Below the pieces are notes generated by a model. That model had not been told where the DNA came from. It ran no database searches and worked only from the letters and a program-made list of their open reading frames with translations. From contig OY986436.1 of assembly GCA_963920525.1 (NCBI GenBank), forward strand, positions 91,785,868 through 91,849,867: a DNA stretch of 64,000 bases, given 5' to 3'. This DNA comes from Dichetophora obliterata (taxonomy: Eukaryota; Arthropoda; Insecta; Diptera; Sciomyzidae). Numbering within the stretch: the stretch's first letter is position 1; every line of letters starts with the position of its first letter. The position numbers and the translations under genes are program-made. Below, in pieces: positions 55,486 to 64,000 of this stretch.

Positions 55486-56441
55486 TTAAGGTGGATTAAA
55501 AAAAAATTTTTTTTCGACACTCATATTCTTGGAGTTGGATTCAAGTAGATCTTAAATCCAAAAGGATATCGAAATCGGTGGAACCGTTATCCAGTGGTTT
55601 TGATTTTAAGAAAATCACTTTTTCGTCAAAAATCACAGGTTTTTTCGCCGTAACTTTTTATCAATCAAAAATAACTACCAAAACAATGCATGCAAATGAA
55701 AGGTATCTGGGACACCAAAGTTGTAAATAAGAAGATTTTTAGATTCAAGAAATTTTTTAGTGCAACAGTGTTCAGAATTCGGTCAACATTTTGGGTACTT
55801 TTCACTAAAATCGCTATAAATTTGCTGTTCATTCGCTATAAATATGTTAATTTTTGATTGTGCACCACGAAAGGTGAAGTCTCTTCAAAGCCACACCATT
55901 TTAAAAATAGTAAATTTTCTAAAATTTACTGAAAATTAGTGGATTTATAGATTTTTGTGAAAAATACCCTTTCAAAAATACTTTCCAAGAAAGTTTAAAA
56001 AAATTCCACGGTTCTGATTTTTTTATTTTTTTTTTTATACATCAATAGATTTACCAAGTTTTTTTGAACAATACTTAATTTTTCCAAATTTACTGAAAAA
56101 TGGCAAATTTAAAGCGATTTTAGTGAAAAATACCCAAAATGCTGACCGAATTCTGAACACTGTTGCACTAAAAAATTTCTTGAATCTAACCATCTTCCTA
56201 TTTACAACCTTAGGGTCCTCGATACCTTTCATTTGCACCCAACTTTTGGGTAGTTATTTTAGATTGATAAAAACTTACGGCAAAAAAATCGATGATTTTT
56301 GGCGAAAAAGTGATTTTTTAAAATCAAAACCACTGGATGACGGTTCCACCGATTTCGATATCCTTTCGGACTTAAGATCTACTTGAATCCAGCTCCCGAA
56401 AAAAGTGTTTTTTTACCCCTGAACAAAACGATCCACCTTAA
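55486..56441. mobile_element. TTAAGGTGGAT palindrome, complete
   Basis: TTAAGGTGGAT at left and ATCCACCTTAA at right, each next to (TA)n. Arms of about 300 bp stay complementary: GATTCAAGTAGATCTTAA, GATATCGAAATCGGTGGAAC, GCAACAGTGTTCAGAATTCG, and then CATTTTGGGTA with their complements. No coding content. Frames such as 56123-56386 are arm translations. Confidence 0.88.
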
Positions 56442-56456
56442 TATATATAAAAAAGA

Positions 56457-57096
56457 CACAGTTTCGATAGTATCGTAAGTGCAGACGTAGAATTCTTTTT
56501 TATACAGTAATAGAAAAAAATTCTTGTTTTTTATTTATATTTTTCAAAACAATTTTAAAACATTTCATCTTATAAATAAAAATTATTCAAAAACGAATTT
56601 GTCGTTGTTGTTGTTGCCTTCTTCAAACTAACTTGATCTAAAAAGCTCTCAATTAAATTCATAATAAAATTTGTTTTGTTTTATAAAAACTTTTCGTTTG
56701 ATATATATATTATATATGTTAATGCTCTTTAGTACAGGAAAAATAAATAATTCAAATTTTTCCGATATTTATTTCCATTTATTAAACGTAACTTTGAATT
56801 ACATTTAGTTGTAACCAACATAAAAAATTAACAACAAACTCATCACTAAAAATATCAAACGAAAACTTTTATAAAACAAAACAAATTTTTACATGAATTT
56901 AATTGTGAGCTTTTTAGATCAAGTAAGTTTAAAGAAGGCAGCAAAAACAACAAATTTGTTTTTGAATAATTTTTATTTAGAAGATAAAATGTTTTTAATT
57001 AGTTTTTAAAAATATGAATGAAAAAAACAGAATTTTTCTCTATTACTATATAAAAAGGAATTCTACGTCTATACTTACGATACTATCGAAGCTGTG
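56457..57096. mobile_element. Palindromic MITE (CACAGTTTCGATAG ends)
   Basis: Left CACAGTTTCGATAGTATCG and right CGATACTATCGAAGCTGTG are inverted, with GACGTAGAATTC/GAATTCTACGTC and ACTTGATCTAAAAAGCTC-type blocks in step, giving arms of about 240 bp. The inner word GAGCTTTTTAGATCAAGTAAG is also in the duplicated segments at 25591 and 26830. Related pieces lie at 9091 and 16769-17150. Confidence 0.88.
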
Positions 57097-57730
57097 CCTT
57101 TTTTTTTAAAACTGTGGTAATTTTTAATGATCGTGAAATTTTTTTTGATATTTTTTTATTGCGGTAGAAACTTTTTGTTTTTCTTTACAATGGTAATTTT
57201 TGTTGTATTTAATTTATGTTATTGTGAAAAAAGTCACTTTTTGTCGGATTGTTTTAAATTTTAGCTGGCAACCTTGGCTAGTAGTAGTACATTTTTTTGT
57301 AGCCACATACTGGCTCTCTAGCTACATGCATCTGTATTCTCTATTGCATTACAACCCAACAAGCCATGAATGTTACTGTGACAGCTAAACGGTACTTAAA
57401 ACGGCAGCGTCTGATTTGCTGCTATGAAAATGACAAGTTTTTGTACCTTTAAACTGTTCTCTATATAATTGTAAAGTCCTTTTTTATATTTATCAAGAAT
57501 CGAATTGAAATTTATGTCATATTCGCTTGATGTGTCGTTTGTTCTTGTCTTTTTTCCCTTTTTTTCACCCTTGTATTGAAATCAAGGTAGTGCAGTTGAG
57601 TTACCGTTTATAGTTTAGTTTATTGTTGCAACTTAATAAAAACTTTTTTAAGAAAAGGTTACAACTGTTTAACAACAAATAAAATTAATATACAACTTAA
57701 AGTTTTCTAAATAACCTTGTTATTTTTTGT
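57097..57730. other. Intergenic, nothing recognised
   Basis: T-rich stretch inside the 54940-59146 inverted repeat, with no motif that I can support. Confidence 0.4.
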
Positions 57731-58096
57731 GTAGATTTTCTATGATTTTAATATAAATTCTAATTGTTTGATAGTTTTAATCATTCTTGATTTTAAATAC
57801 AAATTCTAGTTGTTTGATATTTAAAATCGTTTATTGAGCTTTAGGTCAGGTTAAACTAGTTAATCAATCAGCTAACTAATTAATCAGCTAGTGATGTTTT
57901 TTCTCTTTTCATATTGAAAGTGTTGTTGCTGTTGTTTCTTTGAAAAAAATTCGTTAGAGCAATTAATTGTTCTAACCTGACCTAAAGCTCAATAAACGAT
58001 TTTAAACTATCAAACAACTAGATTTTGTATTTAAAATCAAGAATGATTTAAACTATCAAATATTTAGAATTTGTATTTAAATCATAGAAAATCAAC
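57731..58096. repeat. Palindrome with about 123-bp arms
   Basis: The left arm from GTAGATTTTCTATGATTT pairs with the right arm ending AAATCATAGAAAATCAAC. The inner ends are GAGCTTTAGGTCAGGTTA and TAACCTGACCTAAAGCTC. Same family as 25751-25900, but with longer arms and a spacer of about 118 bp. Confidence 0.87.
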
Positions 58097-58840
58097 ATTA
58101 ATATACGACTTAATAAATGGCACGCTTTTATGAAACACTCAATGCATAGTTTGCTGACAACAAAACGGTCCGCTTCAGTGCTTTTAAAATTGCACACCGT
58201 TTTCAACCAAGCCGTTTGGCTATCTGGGAAAAAAAATCAAATCATGTGTATTTATATATGTATGTTTTACATACATATTAATAAAAACAACAACAACAAA
58301 AGCAGCACATTAACGAACGACGTCATAACGAACCACACAAGCAAACAACAACAACAACAACCTTAAAAACAGCATAAGCAGCTACTGCAGCTAAGCAGCT
58401 TGTGCATTACTCATACGAATATATGAATTTTTCATCGTCTTAGATTTTGCTATTTTATTAGATATTCGTTTTATTCCCACTAAAACTGATATTTTGGCAT
58501 TTTGTTTTCTTTGTACGATGAATATTAAAGGCTGTAGGTATACCCCAAAGTGTCAAATATCACTTTGAAAAAATTCGTGAAAATGACCCCCATACAATCC
58601 GCGCTGTAAGACGTAATTCTACGTCAAAAAAATATCAAAATAGGAAAAGGAAATCGTTGCCTTTTCCTACTGTTTTAAAATAGATATTTTAGAAGGGGTT
58701 TCGTTCACAAATATTTGCAAAATCCGAATTGAGAAAATTATCTTCGGTTACACTTCTGGTGCGCGAGATATAACTCTTTATATTAGTTTTTTTTTAAAAG
58801 TTAAAAATTTTCATTCAAGTATACATTTCTCCAAAACAGG
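58097..58840. other. Intergenic, nothing recognised
   Basis: CAA-rich runs near 58280-58360 and AT-rich sequence; no gene seen. Confidence 0.4.
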
Positions 58841-59184
58841 GAAATGCATATGCAAATTATTAATATCACCAAAATTTAGACAATCAGATAACAATTGAAA
58901 GTTCTGTTCTATCTCAAGTGTACATTTAGATTCCTTCGCATAGGACACTGGGTAAAAACCAAGAGTGGCATCGTGTTTGCCAAAATATTGTTAGTTAAAG
59001 TCTATATTTACTTTTGCTTTAAGACATATTTAGTTTTTCTTACAAAAATTAGAGCTTTGTGAGATCTTTGTGAGATTTTTTACTGTTTTTCTCAGAAATT
59101 TGTCTAAATTTTTTTTTGGGAGATCTTGATCACCTAATGCAACTTTATTCATTTCATTGATTTAAGAAGAAATTACTAGCTTTA

Positions 59185-59600
59185 CACAGAGAAAAATTGT
59201 GCCACATAAAATCTATAAGATGTCTTCTTAAAATGTATTTAGATCAAGAGTTCATACCGCTTCCAAGAGAAGCAGGAAATGAGGTATTTTTTAAGAAGAA
59301 AACTTCTAAAGTTTTCATCAAAAGTCATCTTAAATTTATTAAAAAAAATTTTCGTCTACATTTCTTATAAAATTAATTTTTTCAAGACTTTTGCGTGTTT
59401 ATTAAGCTATTTATTCTTGATAAATTTAAGAAGATAATTTAAAGTTCCATATAATAAATCTTCTTAAATTTATTTAATGATATTTCTTCATAATTTTTTA
59501 TAAATTTTTTTTTTCGAGACTTTCACGTATTTTCTTTCACGTAAATCTTTAAGATTTCTTCTTAAAATGAATTGGTAATTTTAAAACCCTCGTAAGTCAC
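59185..59600 (+). mobile_element. TA-flanked CAC-type MITE 6, right end not found
   Basis: TA at 59183-59184 is followed by CACAGAGAAAAATTGTG, the same kind of terminus as the other six. The next 400 bases carry six copies of TCTTCTTAAA or its complement. No matching right terminus is seen, so the end given is only where the repeats stop. Confidence 0.5.
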
Positions 59601-60613
59601 ACAATAAGAGTTTTTTTTAGGAATCAATAAAAACTGTTTCATGCACAAAAAAACAAGTTTTAAAGAACTTTTTTATGCTTAATTTAGAATTTGAGTTGTA
59701 AAATATTGAAAGATCGAAAAACCTTCTCAGTTTATTAATACTTATAATGAAAAAAGCCTGAAAAACTGTTCTTGACTATGTTGTTTTAGCAAGAAATAGG
59801 ATTAGTGGTTTATAATTTAACCAAAACAATCGTAGTAATCATATTTTTTTGCTCATTATTGACGATTACACTTAAAAATTGACTTATTAACATTTCACAG
59901 AATTAATTTCTCATGTTTTAATATCTCTTGGAACATTTCTTATCTTATCTTCAGTTTTCAGTTCTTTAACTGAAAATGAAGAACTGCATTTCGAAACTAA
60001 ATTAAAATATTCTAAATTACGATCATGCTTTCAAACTATTTTTGTATGACTCCAGAATCGCGCTCATGTTGCGTTTTTCCACAATGTCAAGGCCCATTTC
60101 CAATGACGCGTGAGATGCGTTGCGTTTTACGCTGCGAAAGCTGCGGAAAAAATCAATTTCCAATGGAGCGTGTGCGTGAACATATGATTGCCGGTCTTCT
60201 GCTTAGTGCAACATAATTTTAATGTGTAAAAGTTTTACAAGTTTATTCAAAATAAAACACATTGATGCCTTTGTAAAAATGCATTTTGGAACTCACCCAT
60301 ATAGTATGGAGCACGTCTTAAATGCCTGTAATACATTTTTTTAGTTTTTCTCGGATTCTTCTAACCTTTTTCAATTTTTTCTTTGTAAAACTGAACAGCT
60401 ATTTCGCTGTCAAAGCTTCACGCGCATGAAATATTAAATTTTACGAATATTTTACGCTGCGTGCAAACGCATGCTGTTCATTGCAACCAGTTAGGTATGT
60501 CTTCATGTATTGAATATTTGTATATTAATAAATAAATATAAATTGTATAAATAAATTTTCCAACTTCGTCCTAGAAATATATTTTTTAAAAAAAAAATCT
60601 TAAAATTAAAAAT
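59601..60613. other. Intergenic; one short Cys-rich frame
   Basis: The frame 60025-60216 (63 codons) has eight Cys, including CVLRCESCG, and two near-repeats of (C/A)ATTTCCAATG(A/G)(C/A)GCGTG at DNA level. Nothing supports it as a gene. Confidence 0.3.
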
Positions 60614-60975
60614 GTACCTACAAAATCAAGTAAAAACTTAATATAGGTCCTAAGGAGGTACCCCTAGGGTCTAACCGATTTCGACCATTTTCAGTATGCA
60701 TCTGTTACTCTATTTCACTATCATTTTGACGAATTTTTGCTAAGATCGGTCAACCTTTGCATGTACCTCCCACACAAAATCAAGTAATTTATTAATATAG
60801 GTACAAAGGAGGTACCCGTAGGGTTGAACGGATTTCGACTATTTTCAATACATATATATAACTCTATTCGACTACCCTTCTGACGATATTTTGCTAAGAT
60901 CGGCAAACTATTGTATGTATCTCCCATACAAAATCAAGTGAAATATTAATATCAGTCACAGTAGGTACCCGTAGG
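60614..60975. repeat. 154-bp tandem repeat, about 2.4 copies
   Basis: CAAAATCAAGT starts at 60621, 60775 and 60929. Each unit includes GGAGGTACCC(C/G)TAGGGT and TTTTGCTAAGATCGG. Confidence 0.85.
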
Positions 60976-61108
60976 AGAAAATAAATTTTATAAGAATTGA
61001 GTTAATACCACCTTAACACTTCTTATGCAAGTCCTCATCATTTCTCAAAGTGTTATGGTCATATTTGTCAAAGGTAAGCAGAAAACGCAAATGCCTAAAG
61101 GTCGTAAC

Positions 61109-61501
61109 TAGTGTCCGACCGAAACCGGAATTTTGGCCGAAACCGAAACTGGTTATTAATATGAAAATTTAAGTTTTTTACAAATAAATTTTTTTTATTA
61201 AAAGGAAACAAAAATACCATTTCATACATATAAGAAAAATATTGAAGGTTATAATAATTAATTTAATTTTATCACAATAAAAAAATATAGTTTTTATATA
61301 GTTCAAGTTATAGACGAATAAATAATTTTTGTTTTGTATAGCGCATTGTAAATATTTTAATTAAACCGAACTTATATATTTTAATTAAATGACTGATGGA
61401 AGAAATTTTTACCAAAAGTTTCGGTTTCAGGGTTCGGCCATATTGAGGCCGAAACTGACAAAAAGGGCCGTAACCGAAACCGAATATTCGGTCGGACACT
61501 A
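61109..61501. mobile_element. hAT-type MITE (TAGTGTCCGACCGAA ends)
   Basis: TAGTGTCCGACCGAA and TTCGGTCGGACACTA are perfect inverted ends. The flanks GTCGTAAC (61101-61108) and GTCATAGC (61502-61509) agree at six of eight positions, consistent with an aged 8-bp duplication. The subterminal ends are dense in CCGAAAC words. It is non-coding. Confidence 0.82.
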
Positions 61502-61614
61502 GTCATAGCCAACAAAGTATTTAAATAAAAATTTTTAAAAACAGCAGCAGCCCACACATTTTTTAAATATATTCTTTAGGGGTCAAAAAGCTTGTGATAT
61601 TGAAATATTGTAAC

Positions 61615-62291
61615 TAGCGCTTGACTAATTAATCGACATCGGCTGGCATAGGCATCGGTTCAAAATTTTATTATCGGAATCGGTTTTATATCGGCATCGA
61701 TTGAAATTCAAGAATCGGCATCGGTTTCGTTAATAAAAGTATCGGTTAAAAAAGTAAACTGTTTTGCCGATACAATTACGATTTTGTGCACGTTACATGA
61801 AACAAAAAATACATGAAAAAAATTATATGTAAGTCTTCCTGTTCCCAACTGCAAAATTTTACAGATGCGATCAAATATCTTTCAGCCTCTCCATCTAGTG
61901 TTCTAAGTGAGAAACTTTTAAATGCTGCAGGACAATTATACAGCGATATGAAATGTAGTTTTAATGGTTTAAATGCTGAAAAATTGCTGTTTTTACATTA
62001 TAATAGTCAATTGAATAATTTTGATTACTTAAAAATTTTCAAAAGTTCTTTATACTTTTCTAGAATTTACTCACATACTGGATATTTTATTATTTTACTT
62101 TTTATGTTGAATTAGAAGTAGTTTTATAATTTGAAAAAAATGTCAAGATTTTGTATTTCTAAATTTATCTTTTTATTGAAATTCAATTTTAATTAGTGCT
62201 CGAGTGATTGACCAATATCGGTATCGGCAGGAAATTCTAGCAACGACATCGGTTTTCAAAATGCAGTCAAAATCGGCTCGGTCGAGCACTA
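61615..62291 (+). mobile_element. hAT element remnant with perfect 8-bp duplication
   Basis: TAGCGCTTGAC and GTCGAGCACTA are imperfect inverted ends. ATTGTAAC lies at 61607-61614 and at 62292-62299. ATCGG(C/T)ATCGG words are clustered at both ends. The interior keeps the last part of the transposase gene (61813-62061), so this is an internal-deletion derivative of an autonomous hAT. Confidence 0.9.
61813..62115 (+). pseudogene. hAT transposase C-terminal dimerisation domain fragment
   Basis: The segment YLSASPSSVLSEKLLNAAG followed by LNAEKLLFLHYNSQLNNF matches the C-terminal dimerisation region shared by hAT transposases (YLxxPxSSVxSERLFSxAG ... EKLLFL). The upstream zinc-finger and catalytic parts are absent. 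The frame begins at a chance ATG (61813), and the tail after NNFDY is probably not native. Confidence 0.82.
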
Positions 62292-62299
62292 ATTGTAAC

Positions 62300-62711
62300 C
62301 ACTAATTGTAACCTCGTTTTTTTTACAGATTAAAAAGCACTTCAGCTAAGTAGCTACTTTGCAAAACAATTAAAATATTTTTAAATTTGGCATTTCAATA
62401 ATTTGAAAAAGTAAAAAATACAAAAACTCAGAATATCCTTATGAAATAGCATTTAATACAATTTTTGTCACTTTAATTCCTTTATATCTAAACATTGGTT
62501 TCCATTTATTATAAAATCTACATTATTTTACATAAAAAATTTAGATTAGTTTAATTTTTTCCTTGAATAAAACTTAATATACTTAATATATACAATATAA
62601 AATATTGTTGCTTTTTTTTGTTAATTTTTCTTATAAAAAAATCTGGGTTACGACCTCTAAAAAATATTAAAACGGAAAGAAAAGTTTCCGCAAACCGACG
62701 TACGTGTTTAA
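62300..62711. other. Intergenic, nothing recognised
   Basis: AT-rich spacer between the hAT remnant and the mariner fragment; no motif that I can support. Confidence 0.4.
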
Positions 62712-63148
62712 TTACGAGGGCAATTTGAGAAGTTAATGAATTTTTTAATTTCCCGCGTAGTAACTTGAAATGCATCACTGAACCTGTCCACTGCCATCTG
62801 TTAGTAGAATTCATACGCTTAGTTTGTGTTTGGCATTCATTGACAGCAGAAGATCTTGTAAATTTTGGCGAAAATGAAAAAAAAAAAATTCGTGTGCTCA
62901 TCAAGTATTATTTTTTGTGTAAAAAAACCATCAGCCAAACCAAGGAAAAGATTGATAGATACTATGGGTACCATCGATTGGAATGATTTACAAGTGGTTT
63001 ACTGAATTCCGATGTGGTCGTACAAGCACAAGTGACGCCGAACGTTCTGGACTCCCAAATGAGGTCACCACACCAGAAATGGTCACTAAAATTCTCGATA
63101 TTGTTTTGGCCCATCCGAGGGTTAAAGTGCACGAGAGCGTTGAGGACG
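62712..63148 (+). mobile_element. mariner element, 5' part only
   Basis: The left end is taken at TTACGAGGGCAATTTGAGAA, a terminus-like sequence of mariner type. The 5' leader leads into a transposase start at 62874. The element is cut at TA 63149-63150 by the MITE that runs off the window; the rest should lie beyond position 64000. Confidence 0.7.
62874..63148 (+). pseudogene. mariner transposase, N-terminal fragment
   Basis: ATG 62874 opens KKKIRVLIKYYFLCKKTISQ and ends HRLE-stop at 62979-62981. A short loss of coding sequence there shifts the frame. The second frame (62983 on) gives YKWFTEFRCGRTSTSDAERS, GLPNEVTTPEMV and ILDIVLAHPRVKVHES. These are the paired helix-turn-helix DNA-binding domains of mariner transposases. 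The catalytic domain is not in the window. Confidence 0.87.
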
Positions 63149-63384
63149 TACACTCAGAAAAATATTTCTAAAAAATCTAGAAAAATAGCACCCAATCGTT
63201 AGAAAATCGGGCTTCATTTAGCGCCATGGCCGATTTTCTAAAAATGACGTATATATTTTTCGTTAAATTGACACCAGGAGTGGGAAATATTTTAGGAAAA
63301 TTATTTAATCATTTACGAACTATTTCGCTAAATTGAAGATACTTATCGCAATTGTGTTGAAATCTTATTACATTTTAATAAGTT

Positions 63385-63590
63385 TTTCTACCGTTTATTT
63401 ATCATCAGCTATAACTAAGAGAAACATTTTCTCTTCAAATAAGAAATTTTCTGCCGTTTATTAATCAGTGGCTATAACTACGAGAAAAATTTGCTTTGAA
63501 AATAAGAAATTTTCTACCTTTTATTAATCATCGGCTATAAGTAAGAGAAAAATTTTCTCTGAAATTAAGAAATTTTTCAACAAATTCCTG
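63385..63590. repeat. 63-bp tandem repeat, three copies
   Basis: TTTTCT(A/G)CC(G/T)TTTATT(A/T)ATCA starts at about 63385, 63448 and 63511. Each unit contains GGCTATAACTA or a close variant and GAGAAAAATTTTCTCT-like sequence. Confidence 0.9.
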
Positions 63591-63706
63591 GAAAAATTTT
63601 TTAGTTTTTGCAAAAAAAAAACCCTTTTTAATGATTTTAAGCAGCTTACTGTGAGAATTATGAAACAAACAATTTTATTATTAACATTAAATTAATTTGA
63701 AAAATT

Positions 63707-63780
63707 ACCACTGTCCGGAGACTTGAACCTCGGCCGCGTGAGTGTAAGTGCATGGGCTTATCCATTCGACCATCGCTGTT
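63707..63780 (-). other. tRNA-like segment (Val-TAC-like loop) inside MITE 7
   Basis: On the minus strand box A TGGTCGAATGG (63772 to 63762) and box B GGTTCAAGTCT (63729 to 63719) start 43 bases apart, true tRNA spacing. The loop CTTACAC equals that of tRNA-Val(TAC). Stems are not preserved. The 3' side reads CCGGACAG then an AATTTT stretch, much like the segment at 14541-14616. Confidence 0.55.
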
Positions 63781-64000
63781 GTTCAACAATCGTCGCTTAA
63801 TTTGCTTCATTAAGACTCGTTCGCTTCGTAAGTAATTTTAAAGCATTTTTTCTAGAAATATAAGAAATGCATCTTTAAAATAAATCACTTGTGGTATACA
63901 AAAAAAGAAAAACTTACATGTATTTCTATAAAATATTCAAGTTTTGTAACTTATGTTTCTCCAAATTTAAGAAATCATGCTGTAGAATGTTGCGAGCAGA

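Larger units (their letters stand above)
54940..59146. mobile_element. Widely spaced inverted repeat (TTAGGGCG family) hosting three palindromes
   Basis: TTAGGGCGAATCG begins the left arm. Blocks in 54984-55390 (AAAAGTTGCATTGGGTGG, GAGAAAAACAGTAAAAAA, CTTTAACTAACAATGTTTTGG, TATCTGATTGTCTAAATTT) are found in mirrored order at 58845-59146. The arms are about 300-400 bp. The 3.4 kb between them is occupied by the elements at 55486-56441, 56457-57096 and 57731-58096. Confidence 0.78.
63151..64000. mobile_element. TA-flanked CAC-type MITE 7 nested in mariner, runs off the window
   Basis: TA (63149-63150) is followed by CACTCAGAAAAATATTTC. The break falls inside the mariner transposase frame. The interior holds three 63-bp tandem units (63385-63590) and a minus-strand tRNA-like segment (63707-63780). 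The right terminus is not reached, so its identity as a full element is inferred from the left end and context. Confidence 0.72.

Noticed and set aside
56035..56386. Frames of 67 and 87 codons on opposite strands
   Set aside because: Mirror translations of the palindromic arms.
60025..60216. Cys-rich 63-codon frame as a zinc-finger protein
   Set aside because: Cys spacing fits no finger type, and no flanking exon or promoter is seen.

Overview
The window is AT-rich, gene-poor nuclear DNA from an insect, most likely a higher fly (Diptera). The evidence is the element content: a RNase H-bearing LINE, an RTE-type LINE with the insect GHVQRM/RGRP tail, a BEL/Pao LTR element, a rosa-like DD41D mariner (rosa was described from a tephritid fruit fly), piggyBac, pogo/Tigger, Tc3-like, mariner and hAT remnants, and many foldback MITEs. 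A tephritid is a reasonable guess but is not proven. I find no host gene I can name and no functional rRNA or tRNA gene. Two weak host-gene candidates are listed: a Gln/Asn/His-rich open stretch split by a hAT element near 8.4/11.8 kb, and two in-phase minus-strand exons with membrane-like segments near 54 kb.

Layout. 0-3 kb: the 3' part of a LINE with an intact 1010-codon reading frame. 3-8.4 kb: MITEs, a 125-bp tandem repeat ending in an (ACAT)n tract, and scrambled repeats. 8.6-11.8 kb: a 3.2-kb hAT-type element with a perfect 8-bp target duplication, containing a nested MITE. 12.1-15.4 kb: a complete but dead pogo/Tigger transposon with an intron, split by a MITE. 15.4-17.2 kb: possible LTR-retroelement debris and a truncated foldback. 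17.3-19.8 kb: a MITE split by a 5'-truncated RTE LINE. 20-28.9 kb: MITEs, tandem repeats and a duplicated segment, one copy of which holds a PIF/Harbinger-type MITE. 29-34.2 kb: further foldbacks. 35.4-43.4 kb: a rosa-like mariner split by a 6.9-kb BEL/Pao element, itself split by a MITE. 43.4-45.7 kb: a giant foldback with hAT-like termini. 45.9-50 kb: Tc3-like and piggyBac remnants, the latter hosting an inverted MITE pair. 50-59 kb: TA-flanked palindromes nested in one another. 61-64 kb: two hAT derivatives and a mariner fragment cut by another MITE.

Two patterns stand out. First, seven elements share termini of the form TA-CAC(N)...(A/C)AAAAA and a 2-bp TA-like target site. Three of the seven carry a tRNA-like segment with Pol III box A and box B at true tRNA spacing. 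Several landed inside reading frames of other transposons, so the original target can be read directly. Second, a group of large palindromes begins TTAGGGCG or TTAAGGTGG and is mostly flanked by (TA)n. All order-of-insertion statements follow from nesting seen in the sequence. Family names for MITEs without transposase are inference from termini and target duplications.
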